Assembly: GCA_016711205.1 (NCBI GenBank)
Contig: JADJTM010000002.1
Coordinates: 310,001-374,000 of the forward strand
Direction of reading: 5' to 3'
DNA from: Micropruina sp.
GTDB taxonomy: Bacteria; Actinomycetota; Actinomycetes; Propionibacteriales; Propionibacteriaceae
Length of the DNA stretch: 64,000 bases
Shown: positions 1 to 7,671 of the stretch, one piece after another
How positions within the stretch are numbered: position 1 is the stretch's first letter
Layout: each line of letters begins with the position of its first letter
Notes under the pieces: model-generated
What the model was told of the DNA's origin: nothing
The model's database searches: none
What the model saw: the letters and a program-made list of their open reading frames with translations, nothing else
Made by a program: the position numbers and the translations under genes

Positions 1-133
1 CGGACGGGTCGGGTGCGGTGCTCCGCAGATCGGGTCGTCGCCCTCTCGACATGTTCCAAGCGGATCGGTCGAGCTCTACTCCAACCGCCTTGGGTGTACA
101 TCCTCCCGCTTCCTTCGGGGCCCAGGACGACGC

Positions 134-150
134 GATACCAAGTTGGTATC
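134..150. promoter_or_regulatory. 17-bp perfect palindrome, probable autoregulatory operator
   Basis: GATACCAAGTTGGTATC is an 8+1+8 perfect inverted repeat ending 8 nt before the ATG of the antitoxin remnant. Antitoxins of this kind usually repress their own operon by binding such a palindrome, so this is probably the operator. That role is inferred from position and symmetry. Confidence 0.55.
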
Positions 151-158
151 ATTGCGTC

Positions 159-358
159 ATGGCGATGCCCTTGCGACTGACTCCCAACGATGAGCACGCC
201 CTCGCCTGCTGGCTGAAGCTGACGGCGTGAGCAGGCAGGAAGCCACCGTCCGTGCGATCCACGAAGCCGCGTCGCGCAGGCTCCTCCAGGACACGATCCG
301 CACTCTCTCCGCCAGCGCACGAGGGTACGCCGACCTGCTGGATCGCCTAGGCAAGTGA
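159..358 (+). pseudogene. frameshifted antitoxin of a Phd/Doc-like pair
   Basis: The first segment (159-230) reads MAMPLRLTPNDEHALACWLK and soon stops. A second frame (227-358) continues with VSRQEATVRAIHEAASRR and ends DLLDRLGK. Joined, they give the usual short ribbon-helix-helix-like antitoxin layout: an RLT N-terminus, then a KQEATVRAI-like helix, then a toxin-binding tail. One missing base around 220-227 explains the break. The tail stop overlaps the toxin GTG by 4 nt (GTGA), the normal translational coupling of these pairs. It could still make a short DNA-binding fragment, but a full antitoxin cannot be translated without frameshifting. Confidence 0.7.
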
Positions 359-717
359 TCGAGTACCTCACGCTCGAAGACGTCTTGAGGCTCATCGAGG
401 ACCTACAGGTCGGCCCGATCCGGGACGTAGGGTTGCTCGGCTCCGCAGTGCGTAGACCCCAGGCCATGGTCTTCGGTGTGGACGCTTATCCCAAGATCGA
501 CCAGAAGGCCGCCGTGCTCCTGGAGTCGCTGGTCCGAAACCCCGCTCTGATCGACGGCAACAACCGGGTCGGCTGGCTCGCGACGGTCGTGTTCTACGGG
601 CTCAACGACATGGAACTGGAAGCACCCGACGACGAGGGCTACGACTTGGTCACTTCCGTTGCGAGCCGCTCGATCACGTACCAGGAGGCAGCCGAGCACC
701 TAGCGAGAAGGCATTAG
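355..717 (+). CDS. Doc-like (Fic fold) toxin with altered active site
   Basis: A 120-residue protein, the usual Doc length. Doc toxins phosphorylate EF-Tu through a Fic-type motif, HxFx(D/N)GNKR. Here residues 62-71 read NPALIDGNNR: the invariant His is Pro63 and the Lys is Asn70, while Asp67-Gly-Asn69 and Arg71 are kept, followed by the typical GWLATVVF helix. With the catalytic His absent the protein is very probably inactive. The GTG start is chosen because it overlaps the antitoxin stop as GTGA. With its antitoxin frameshifted, the whole cassette appears decayed. Confidence 0.75.
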   Translation: MIEYLTLEDVLRLIEDLQVGPIRDVGLLGSAVRRPQAMVFGVDAYPKIDQKAAVLLESLVRNPALIDGNNRVGWLATVVFYGLNDMELEAPDDEGYDLVTSVASRSITYQEAAEHLARRH

Positions 718-845
718 CCCACGCGAGCAGAAATGGCTGTTGCAGCAACGCTTGGACCAGTAAGTCGATCATCTCGGCGAGGCGGAGACGCAGGCTTGTC
801 GGCGCCTGGCGAACGGGAGTCGCCATGCGTGCGTGCCCCTGCGGG

Positions 846-1547
846 TCAGGCAACCGCGTGCTCGGTAAGCCTTACGAGGTACGGAGCAACAAGGTCGGCG
901 ATGAATGCGACTCGGTATCTTGCCCCGGTCTCGATTGAGTCGATGCCCGCTCTCTTAACGACTGAGGTCACTTGGGAAGAGCCGACGGGCGCTCCGGAGC
1001 GTAGATTCCAGACGCTTGATGCCGTGAACGAGCGCGAGGACGGTTCGTGAGTAATGGGAGCTTCTCGGCGGCAGACTAGGGCGTAGTGGGGCCGATTTCC
1101 GGAGCCGACCCGACTCGTGACCCTCGCGTGTCGTGGGATGTCGAAGGACTCACCGTCAAGGCCGCGACCACGGCGCCAAACCGCAACTCTCGAGGGCGTG
1201 ACGTCCCTCGCAGCCGGCTGAGACAGCATCGGAGTGAAGACGACCTTCGGGTCGTCAGTGAGGCCGAGCAACTCCTCCAGCGAGGGGCCAATGGCGTTAC
1301 CGATCCCCCACAGAAAGAGGCCGTCGCCGGACTGGCGCTCCCACTCCTTCCGCCGGAGAATCGAGGACGCCACCTCGCCAGCCTCTGTGCCGAACTTGGT
1401 CCAGCAGAACATCTGAGGCAATTGGATCGTCGAATCAGCACTGAATCTTGGGTCCACGCCCGGATAATAACCTTCAGCACCGCAAGTCGGGTGCCTCTGG
1501 ATGCGTGTGTCGACGGCGACTTGGGAGGTCACTGATGGTTCTGTCAT
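846..1547 (-). CDS. conserved hypothetical protein, WGxGN family, copy 1
   Basis: Function not recognised. The recognisable part begins near residue 46 (MFCWTKFGTEAGE), continues with an RRKEWER stretch and a glycine-rich LFLWGIGNAIGPSL motif, and later has a HYALVCRRE strand. The 7120-7668 protein has the same order of features (KVGTHAAEDL, ARKQAEIER, ALWGYGGN, RYALV), so the two are divergent relatives. The 1547 start has a strong ribosome-binding site (GGAGGG, 7 nt upstream) but would overlap the divergent metallopeptidase start at 1535 by 13 nt. An ATG at 1412 is the alternative and fits the family alignment better. Confidence 0.55.
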   Translation of the reverse strand: MTEPSVTSQVAVDTRIQRHPTCGAEGYYPGVDPRFSADSTIQLPQMFCWTKFGTEAGEVASSILRRKEWERQSGDGLFLWGIGNAIGPSLEELLGLTDDPKVVFTPMLSQPAARDVTPSRVAVWRRGRGLDGESFDIPRHARVTSRVGSGNRPHYALVCRREAPITHEPSSRSFTASSVWNLRSGAPVGSSQVTSVVKRAGIDSIETGARYRVAFIADLVAPYLVRLTEHAVA

Positions 1548-1618
1548 CTTCTGCCCTCCGCGTGGAACTCCGGCGAGCCGGTATAGCCAACGCGGCCGTC
1601 GACGCGGTCTGGCCGCAG
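1535..1618 (+). pseudogene. 5' fragment of ImmA/IrrE-type metallopeptidase gene
   Basis: This is the first 28 codons (MVLSSSALRVELRRAGIANA to AVWPQ) with a good GGGAGG ribosome-binding site at 1523-1528. The reading frame is cut by the IS256-family element at the 8-bp target GGCCGCAG. Taking out the element and one target copy rejoins this frame exactly with WWSADAEG from 3010 onward, so this is the true N-terminus of the downstream metallopeptidase. Confidence 0.75.
1611..1618. repeat. target-site duplication, left copy
   Basis: GGCCGCAG lies directly left of the IS256-family terminal repeat and is repeated exactly at 3002-3009. Eight to nine bp is the normal duplication length for IS256 elements. 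Confidence 0.85.
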
Positions 1619-3001
1619 GTAAGAGTCCCGGGGAGTGGTGGGCTTTGAGGTCATCTCGATGCCGACCGGTCAGCCCTGGTTGAGGGCGACGGGTTCATTG
1701 TTGCTGGGTTTGCCGATTTTGGCCATGGATTCTTCGGAGAGGTAGCGGCGCTCATCGGTGGCCCATTCGTCGTGGGTGTCGGCCAGGACGGCGCCGACGA
1801 GTCGGATGACGGCGGCTTCGTTGGGAAAGATGCCGACCACGCGGGCGCGGCGTTTGATTTCCTTGTTGAGCCGCTCGAGCGGGTTGGTGGACCAGATCTT
1901 GCGCCAGTGCTCGCGGGGAAGACCGCGAAGGCGAGCACCTCGGCTTTCGCTTGATCCATCAGGTCACCGATCTTGGGGTAGCGGCCGGCGAGCTCGCCGG
2001 TGACCTTGTCCCATTGGTTGCTCATCGAGGGCAGGTCGGGTTGAGCGAAGATGGTGCGGAACACCGCGGCGACCATTTCGGCCTCGCCCTGGCGACGTGG
2101 GCGAGCACGTTGCGGATGAAGTGCACCCGGCAGCGTTGATGGCTGCTGCCCTGCAGGCCGCGGGCGATGGCAGCGACCAGGCCTGCGTGCTGGTCGGAGA
2201 TGACCAGCCTCACCCCGGCCAGGCCGCGCTTCTTCAACGAGGTGAGGAAGCCGCGCCAGAACACTTCGTCTTCGCTGTCACCGACGTCGACGCCGAGGAT
2301 CTCGCGGCGGCCCTGATCAGTGACGCCGGTGGCGACCACGACCGCTTTGGACACCACCATCGCCTGCTCGGTCCGCACATGCAGATAGGTGGCGTCCAGA
2401 TAGACGTAAGGGAACCTGACATGGTCGAGTCGGCGGGTGCGGAACGCACCGACGGTCTCGTCCAGCCGGCGCAGATGCGTGACACCTCCGACTTGGAGAT
2501 GCCGGTGCCGCCCAGGGCAACCACCAGATCATCGACGCTGCGGGTGGAAACGCCGTGCACGTAGGCCTCCATCACCACCGCATACAGGGCCTGATCAATC
2601 CTGCGTCGCGGCGACAAGATGCTCGGAAGAACGAGCCGCTGCGCAGTTTCGGCACCGCCAACTGGATGTCGCCGGCATGGGTGGTGAGCAGCCGGGTCGT
2701 GACCCGTTGCGCTCAGTGGTGCGGGTCTCGGTGCGTTCATACCGGCCGGCACCGATCACGCTGCTTGCTTCGGTATCGATCAGGTCCTGCATCGCGACCC
2801 GGACACACTCGCGGATGAAATCGGTGCCCTCCCCGGAGCGGAACACCTCCATCAGCTCGGACAAGGCAGAATCAGACAAGGCCATCGGTGAGCTCTCCTT
2901 CGATGAGTACTTGGCGGTACACATCGAGAATCTCGCCGATGGCCCCCTCACTCAGGACGCCGCGCCGTCACCCAAACCCCACCACTCCCCGGGGCTCTGT
3001 C
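1619..3001 (-). mobile_element. IS256-family insertion sequence, about 1,383 bp
   Basis: The ends are imperfect inverted repeats of about 25 bp. The left end contains CCCGGGGAGTGGTGGG, and the right end is the reverse complement of GCCCCGGGGAGTGGTGGG. The element is flanked by the perfect 8-bp duplication GGCCGCAG. It carries one transposase reading frame on the minus strand and splits an ImmA/IrrE-type gene. Intact flanking duplications suggest fairly recent insertion, yet the transposase is frameshifted several times. Confidence 0.85.
1670..2885 (-). pseudogene. IS256-family (mutator-type) transposase, multiply frameshifted
   Basis: Translation starts at MALSDSALSELMEVFRSGEG and ends NNEPVALNQG. 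The DDE-type residues are present: Asp in YLDATYLHV, Asp in VISDQHAG and Glu in NPLERLNKEIKRR. The frame breaks at about 2705, 2640, 2480, 2090 and 1920, each by a one-base change; near 1920, for example, one C of a C-run is missing before GAGCACTGG. As read, no functional transposase can be made. Either the copy has decayed in place or this stretch contains sequencing indels. The neighbouring IS21 genes are intact, which argues against uniformly poor sequence. Confidence 0.8.
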
Positions 3002-3858
3002 GGCCGCAGTGGTGGAGCGCGGATGCCGAAGGCTCCCTCTCAGCATCGGCCGAGCTCACCTTCACCGTCGCTCGGCGCCTTGGACTTGCTCCGCAAGCCT
3101 TGCTAGATGGCGAGGCGCAATTCGTTTGGCGCGACGAGACGAAATACAAGCGCCTCAACGCTCAAGATCCAGGTGAGGAGGGCGCTCTATCGTCATTCGG
3201 CTTCGCGGTTGCTCGGGTTCTGCTGCTGGGAGCGGCCCCCGCAGTCCTGAACCGCTACTCCGCGCTTGAGCTGCGGGAGTCCATCCTGGGAACGTCGCCC
3301 GTCGTGGACGCCAGGAGCCTCCTTGTCTCGGCCTGGGCTCTGGGGGTGCCGGTGATGCACCTCCGTCTGTTCCCGCTTCAGCAAAAGCGGATGAATGCTA
3401 TGTCCGTCGGCATCCAGGAACGCGCGGTAATCCTCATGGCCCGGAACGAGTCCTACCTAGCGCCAATGGCCTTTACACTCGCGCACGAGCTTGGCCACGT
3501 CATGCTTGGGCACCTCGATGGTGGCGCGCTCGTTGACTTTGAGGCGCCGCTTCAGGGGCCGGCGGGCGACGACGACGAGGAGACCCAGGCCGACGCGTAT
3601 GCGCTGGAGCTACTTACCGGACAACCAAGCCCAGTCGTGCTGCCGGACCAAGATCACTTCTCCGCCACACAACTAGCCCATGCGGCACGTCAGCGTGGAC
3701 CGTTGCTAGGCATAGATCCCGGAGTGCTCGCGATGTGCGCGGGACACAGCACGGAGAAGTGGGACCGCGCCTTCGGAGCGCTCAAGATCATCCCTCCCGG
3801 TGGAAATGACACTCTGATTTGGCCCCACCGTGACGGTCCGATCTGGCCCCGGGTATGA
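3002..3858 (+). pseudogene. ImmA/IrrE-type metallopeptidase, main fragment
   Basis: Contains the zinc-binding HELGH helix (FTLAHELGHVMLGH) and a downstream EETQADAYALELL glutamate motif typical of ImmA/IrrE (COG2856) peptidases, which cleave repressors or antitoxins in stress and mobile-element regulation. The fragment begins at the right copy of the IS256 target duplication and its frame runs into the IS21 left end, so the last residues before the stop at 3858 (TLIWPHRDGPIWPRV) are IS-encoded. Both ends of the original protein are displaced. The catalytic core looks intact, but there is no native start codon. Confidence 0.75.
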
Positions 3859-3943
3859 CACGCCGGGGCGGTTATGACGGTCTGATCTGGCCCCACTTCA
3901 GGCTGGCGACGAGGTGTTCGTCGTCGTCGGTGAAGGGGCCAGC

Positions 3944-5518
3944 GTGTCTGTTGGGAGTCGTGTCAGGGTGTTTGAAGCGATCCGTCGGGACCGTCGGGAT
4001 GATCCGGATGTGTCGATCCGCGAGTTGGCGGTGCGGCATGGGGTCCATCGGCGCACCGTGCGGCAAGCGTTGGCCGCGGCCGAGCCGCCGGCACGGAAGG
4101 TGCCGGTCCGGGCGGCGCCGGTGTTGGACCCGGTGAAGCCTCTGATTGATGCGATGCTCCGGGCGGATCTGGATGCGCCGCGTAAGCAGCGTCACACCGC
4201 GCTGCGGGTCCGGGACCGGCTGTTGGAGGAGCACCAGCTGGTGGTGGCCTACTCCACGGTCCGCGATTATGTGCGTGAGGCCCGGCCGCGGATCGCCACC
4301 GAGGCCGGGAAGCAGCTGGCCGAGGTGTTCGTGCCCCAAACCCATCCCGCCGGCGCCGAGGCCGAGGTCGATTTCGCTGATCTGTGGATCGTGTGGGCCG
4401 GGGTGAAGACCAAGGTGTTCCTGTTCACGCTACGCCTGTCGTATTCCGGCAAAGCGATCCACCGCGCCTACGCGACCTGTTCCCAGGAGGCGTTCCTGGA
4501 CGGCCACCGCTACGCATTCGAGCAGCTCGGCGGGATCCCGACGGTCCACATCCGCTACGACAACCTGAAAGCGGCGGTGTCGCGGGTGTTGACCGGCCGC
4601 AGCAGGATCGAGTCCGACCGGTGGGTGCTGTTTAGGTCCCACTACGGCTTCGACGTGTTCTACTGCCGTCCCGGCGTGGAGGGGGCGCACGAGAAGGGCG
4701 GGGTGGAGGGTGAGGGTGGCCGGTTCCGCCGCACCCACACCGTCCCGATGCCGAACGTCGAGACGCTGGCCGAGCTGAACGCCTACCTCGCCCGGTGTGA
4801 CGCCAAGGATGATCACCGTCGGGTTGGGCAGCGGGTCAGCACCGTCGGCGACGACTTCGCCACCGAACAGGTGTTGCTGCGCGCATTGCCGGTCGAGCCG
4901 TTCGAAACCGGGCTCAGCTTGCGGCCCCGGGTGGACCGGCACGCCAGGGTCACCGTTCGGCAATGCCAGTACTCGGTGCCGGCCCGTTACGTCGGCCGTC
5001 AGGTGCGGGTGCTGCTGCGCGCCACCAGCGTGCTCATCTTCGACGGGCCGCGGCTGGTCGCCGAACACGAACGCTCCACGATCCGGGGGTCGGTCAGCCT
5101 GGTCCTGGACCACTACTTGGAGGTGTTGGCCTACAAGCCCGGGGCGCTGCCCGGCGCGACCGCGCTGGTCCAGGCCCGTAAGAGTGGGGCGTTCACCAGC
5201 ACCCACGAGCGGTACTGGAGCGCGGCGAAAGCCCGCTACGGCGACAAGACCGGCACCCAGGCCCTGGTCGAGGCGCTGCTGCTGCACCGCAGCTATCCCC
5301 ACCGTCAGGTCCTGGCCGGTGTCGAGGCCGCCCTCGCGGTGGGGGCGCTGTCTCCCGAGGCGGTCGCGGTCGAGGTCCGCCGCGCCGGCGAAACCATGTC
5401 GCGCCCACAGCTCGGCCTGGTCACCGGCGACGGACGGATCGCCTACCCCACCGACACCCGGCCCCTGCCGACGCTCGAGGCCTACGACACCCTGCTGAGT
5501 GGAGGAACCCCATCATGA
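3944..5518 (+). CDS. istA: IS21-family transposase IstA
   Basis: About 524 residues. The N-terminal helix-turn-helix (SIRELAVRHGVHRRTVRQAL) is followed by the DDE integrase core, beginning EVDFADLWIVWAGVKTKVFL, with the second acidic residue in HIRYDNLKAAV and the Glu in the HEKGGVEGE region. GTG 3944 is chosen because GAAGGGG precedes it by about 6 nt; a longer frame opens at 3914. The stop overlaps the istB start by 4 nt. Intact, so the element may still be transposition-competent. Confidence 0.9.
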   Translation: MSVGSRVRVFEAIRRDRRDDPDVSIRELAVRHGVHRRTVRQALAAAEPPARKVPVRAAPVLDPVKPLIDAMLRADLDAPRKQRHTALRVRDRLLEEHQLVVAYSTVRDYVREARPRIATEAGKQLAEVFVPQTHPAGAEAEVDFADLWIVWAGVKTKVFLFTLRLSYSGKAIHRAYATCSQEAFLDGHRYAFEQLGGIPTVHIRYDNLKAAVSRVLTGRSRIESDRWVLFRSHYGFDVFYCRPGVEGAHEKGGVEGEGGRFRRTHTVPMPNVETLAELNAYLARCDAKDDHRRVGQRVSTVGDDFATEQVLLRALPVEPFETGLSLRPRVDRHARVTVRQCQYSVPARYVGRQVRVLLRATSVLIFDGPRLVAEHERSTIRGSVSLVLDHYLEVLAYKPGALPGATALVQARKSGAFTSTHERYWSAAKARYGDKTGTQALVEALLLHRSYPHRQVLAGVEAALAVGALSPEAVAVEVRRAGETMSRPQLGLVTGDGRIAYPTDTRPLPTLEAYDTLLSGGTPS

Positions 5519-6315
5519 CCGCCATGACCCCCCAAGCCGTCGAGGTCGCCATCGACACCGCCTGCCGCACCCTCAGGTTGCCGACCATCCGCGAACAAGC
5601 CGGCCACGCCGCCCAGGTCGCGGCCCGCGAGCAGCACACCTACCAAGGCTTCCTGGCCGAACTGCTGCTCGCCGAATGCGACGACCGCGACGAACGCCGC
5701 CGGACCCGCCGGGTCCAGGAGGCCGGCTTCCCCCGCCCCAAACGCCTCGACGACATCGACTACACCGCGAACACCAGCCTCAACCCCGCCGTGATCAACA
5801 CCCTCGCCGGCGGCGAATGGATCGCGAAAGGCCGACCGCTGTGCCTGATCGGGGACTCCGGAACCGGCAAAACCCACCTCCTGATCGGGCTCGGCACCGC
5901 CGCCGCCGAAGCCGGCTACCGGGTCCGCTACGTCCTCGCCTCCCGCCTGGTCAACGAGCTCGCCGAAGCCGACAACGACCGAGCCCTCACCAAAGTCATC
6001 GCCCGCTACGGCCGGATCGACCTGCTCTGCCTGGATGAACTGGGATACCTCCAACTCGACCGGCGCGGCGCCGAACTCCTGTTCCAAGTCCTCACCGAAC
6101 GCGAAGAGAAGACCGCCATCGCGATCGCATCCAACGAACCCTTCAGCGGCTGGACCAAAACCTTCACCGACCCACGCCTCTGCGCCGCCATCGTCGACCG
6201 ACTCACCTACCACGCCACCATCATCGAAACCGGCACCACCAGCTACCGACTCGCCCACACCCGCGCTACAAGTGGGGCCACATCAAGCCGTCCAGGTGGG
6301 GCCAAGTCAAGTTGA
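5515..6315 (+). CDS. istB: IS21-family AAA+ ATPase IstB
   Basis: IstB is the ATP-dependent target-selection helper of IstA and a DnaC/DnaA-like AAA+ protein. Walker A is GDSGTGKTH near residue 120 and Walker B is IDLLCLDELGY near residue 170, followed by the SNEPF sensor segment. At 266 residues it is normal length. The start overlaps the istA stop as ATGA. The last residues (SGATSSRPGGAKSS) are read from the terminal repeats of the element itself. Confidence 0.9.
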   Translation: MTAMTPQAVEVAIDTACRTLRLPTIREQAGHAAQVAAREQHTYQGFLAELLLAECDDRDERRRTRRVQEAGFPRPKRLDDIDYTANTSLNPAVINTLAGGEWIAKGRPLCLIGDSGTGKTHLLIGLGTAAAEAGYRVRYVLASRLVNELAEADNDRALTKVIARYGRIDLLCLDELGYLQLDRRGAELLFQVLTEREEKTAIAIASNEPFSGWTKTFTDPRLCAAIVDRLTYHATIIETGTTSYRLAHTRATSGATSSRPGGAKSS

Positions 6316-6317
6316 CA

Positions 6318-6454
6318 TACTCACTCCCGGCGTGACGGACGTCGCCGGTGGAGTGAACGAGCTAGCCACACATCAGATTGACTGGTCTGCCTTGTCCTCG
6401 GACAGTCAGGAATACCTTCAGACCGTGATGCGCGGGGAGCAGGGTGATGTGTGA
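6318..6454 (+). pseudogene. 3' fragment of the ImmA/IrrE-type gene
   Basis: An open frame directly after the IS21 right end reads TPGVTDVAGGVNELATHQ and ends MRGEQGDV. It has no start of its own, and its stop overlaps the next gene's start (ATGTGTGA). The simplest reading is that it is the original C-terminus of the metallopeptidase, displaced by IS21. The assignment is by position and frame, since the fragment has no diagnostic motif. Confidence 0.5.
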
Positions 6455-7112
6455 ACTGCTCCTTGATACCGACGTCCTCATCAAGCTCGCCGCGTACAAC
6501 CTCCTACCGGTAATCGACCACCCAGGCTGCGCCAGCGGCTGCATGGAGCGAAACGGGCTCATAGCGGCGTCCCGGTATGTGGCTCTCAACCAACTTGGCA
6601 AGAAGGCCAGCGATCCCGCGGGCGCCACGGCTCGGCTTAACGACTATTGCTCTGCAGTTGCTCTTCTCGAGCCGACTTCGGTCGAGCTCCAGCTTGCGGC
6701 AGGCTTTGAGGACGCCGCGGCACGGGCCGGGGTCGATCTCGATATCGGAGAGAGCCAGCTCTGCGCAATCGCGCTGAGTCGTGGGTGCCCTGTCGTCCTT
6801 ACCGGGGACAAGAGAGCGATCAAGGCAGCCGAAGCCCTCTTGGCAGCCCAGCCAGCGTTGGCCGGGCTCTCGATGCGCCTTGCATGCCTTGAGCAGGCCA
6901 TGATCCGGGCCACGGAGCGGCTTGGCCCGCTCGCCGTGCGCGACCTCGTGCTGACCGAACGGCGGATGGACATAGCCGTCGACATCTGCTTTCAGGTCAC
7001 TAATCCAGCGCCTTCAGCAGATTTCTGGCCCACCGGCCTGCTTAGCTACATCCATGACCTTCGCGCAAGCGCTCCAACGATGCTGATCCCGAGCGACACC
7101 CTAAGCTTGTAG
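6447..7112 (+). CDS. PIN-like domain protein
   Basis: About 221 residues. The N-terminus CELLLDTDVLIKLAAYN matches the first strand and acidic residue of PIN nucleases, and GCPVVLTGDKRAIKAAEALL supplies a later acidic cluster. The C-terminal half is unassigned. It overlaps the end of the metallopeptidase gene by 8 nt, so the two were one operon before the IS insertions. A metallopeptidase plus a PIN-like protein suggests a toxin-like or defence pair; that function is inferred. Start ATG 6447 follows GGGGAG by about 8 nt. Confidence 0.6.
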   Translation: MCELLLDTDVLIKLAAYNLLPVIDHPGCASGCMERNGLIAASRYVALNQLGKKASDPAGATARLNDYCSAVALLEPTSVELQLAAGFEDAAARAGVDLDIGESQLCAIALSRGCPVVLTGDKRAIKAAEALLAAQPALAGLSMRLACLEQAMIRATERLGPLAVRDLVLTERRMDIAVDICFQVTNPAPSADFWPTGLLSYIHDLRASAPTMLIPSDTLSL

Positions 7113-7119
7113 ACGCGGG

Positions 7120-7668
7120 TCAATTGCGCAGGTAGACCGCGAAAGGGTCAACTACGTTTGCCCGTAGTCCGATTTCGATGATCTTGGGGTCACCAACCAG
7201 TTCATCGGTGACCTCGAGACACGCCTTGTCGACCCGGCCTTGAATATATGCCGACCCCACCCGCCCAAGGCTGGGCCCGACAGCCACTCGAGTGCTTGCG
7301 AGGTCGATAGCATCCTCCACCTCTTCGAGCGAGTCGATGACGAGCGCGTACCGAGACCCGACGCAGTTGATCCCGGACGGTACCCGGGTCCAAGTCAGCC
7401 CGTCGGGCGAGTATTCCTCGGCCCTAATCGGCTCAGCGAAATGGTTCGACTTCATCGGCTGCATTGCGAGAACGATCGGACCTTGCGCGTTCAGTGCGAA
7501 GGGCTGAACCATGCTCGTGGGGTTGCAAGTGTTGCCCCCATATCCCCACAGGGCAAACCCCTCACGTTCGATCTCAGCTTGCTTGCGCGCGATGATGTCC
7601 GTGAGATCCTCGGCAGCGTGGGTACCCACCTTCATGAAGAGAATCTTGTCTCCCGGCCGAATGGTCAT
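7120..7668 (-). CDS. conserved hypothetical protein, WGxGN family, copy 2
   Basis: 182 residues with no assigned function. KILFMKVGTHAAEDL is followed by a charged helix (IIARKQAEIEREG), the glycine motif FALWGYGGNTCNP, then RYALVIDSLEE and a C-terminal DPFAVYLRN. It shares this layout with the 846-1547 protein in the same island. The ATG has an excellent ribosome-binding site inside the 3' end of the upstream gene (GAGGAGGAG), three bases after that gene's TAA, so the two are translationally coupled. Confidence 0.65.
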   Translation of the reverse strand: MTIRPGDKILFMKVGTHAAEDLTDIIARKQAEIEREGFALWGYGGNTCNPTSMVQPFALNAQGPIVLAMQPMKSNHFAEPIRAEEYSPDGLTWTRVPSGINCVGSRYALVIDSLEEVEDAIDLASTRVAVGPSLGRVGSAYIQGRVDKACLEVTDELVGDPKIIEIGLRANVVDPFAVYLRN

Positions 7669-7671
7669 CTA

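Larger units (their letters stand above)
3807..6317 (+). mobile_element. IS21-family insertion sequence, about 2.5 kb
   Basis: Carries istA and istB in the standard overlapping arrangement. Left end TGACACTCTGATTTGGCCCC and right end (reverse complement) TGTCAACTTGACTTGGCCCC match in most positions, with further subterminal CTGATCTGGCCCC-type repeats near 3840 and 3885 and their counterparts at 6267-6300. Multiple terminal repeats are typical of IS21. The flanks (GGTGGAAA left, TACTCACT right) show no target duplication, so a deletion or rearrangement may have followed insertion. Confidence 0.85.

Noticed and set aside
18..158. Upstream extension of the antitoxin frame
   Set aside because: The frame is open from 18, but the operator palindrome at 134-150 and the family N-terminus place the start at 159.
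733..1050. 105-codon plus-strand frame
   Set aside because: No ribosome-binding site or motif; it overlaps the better-supported minus-strand gene.
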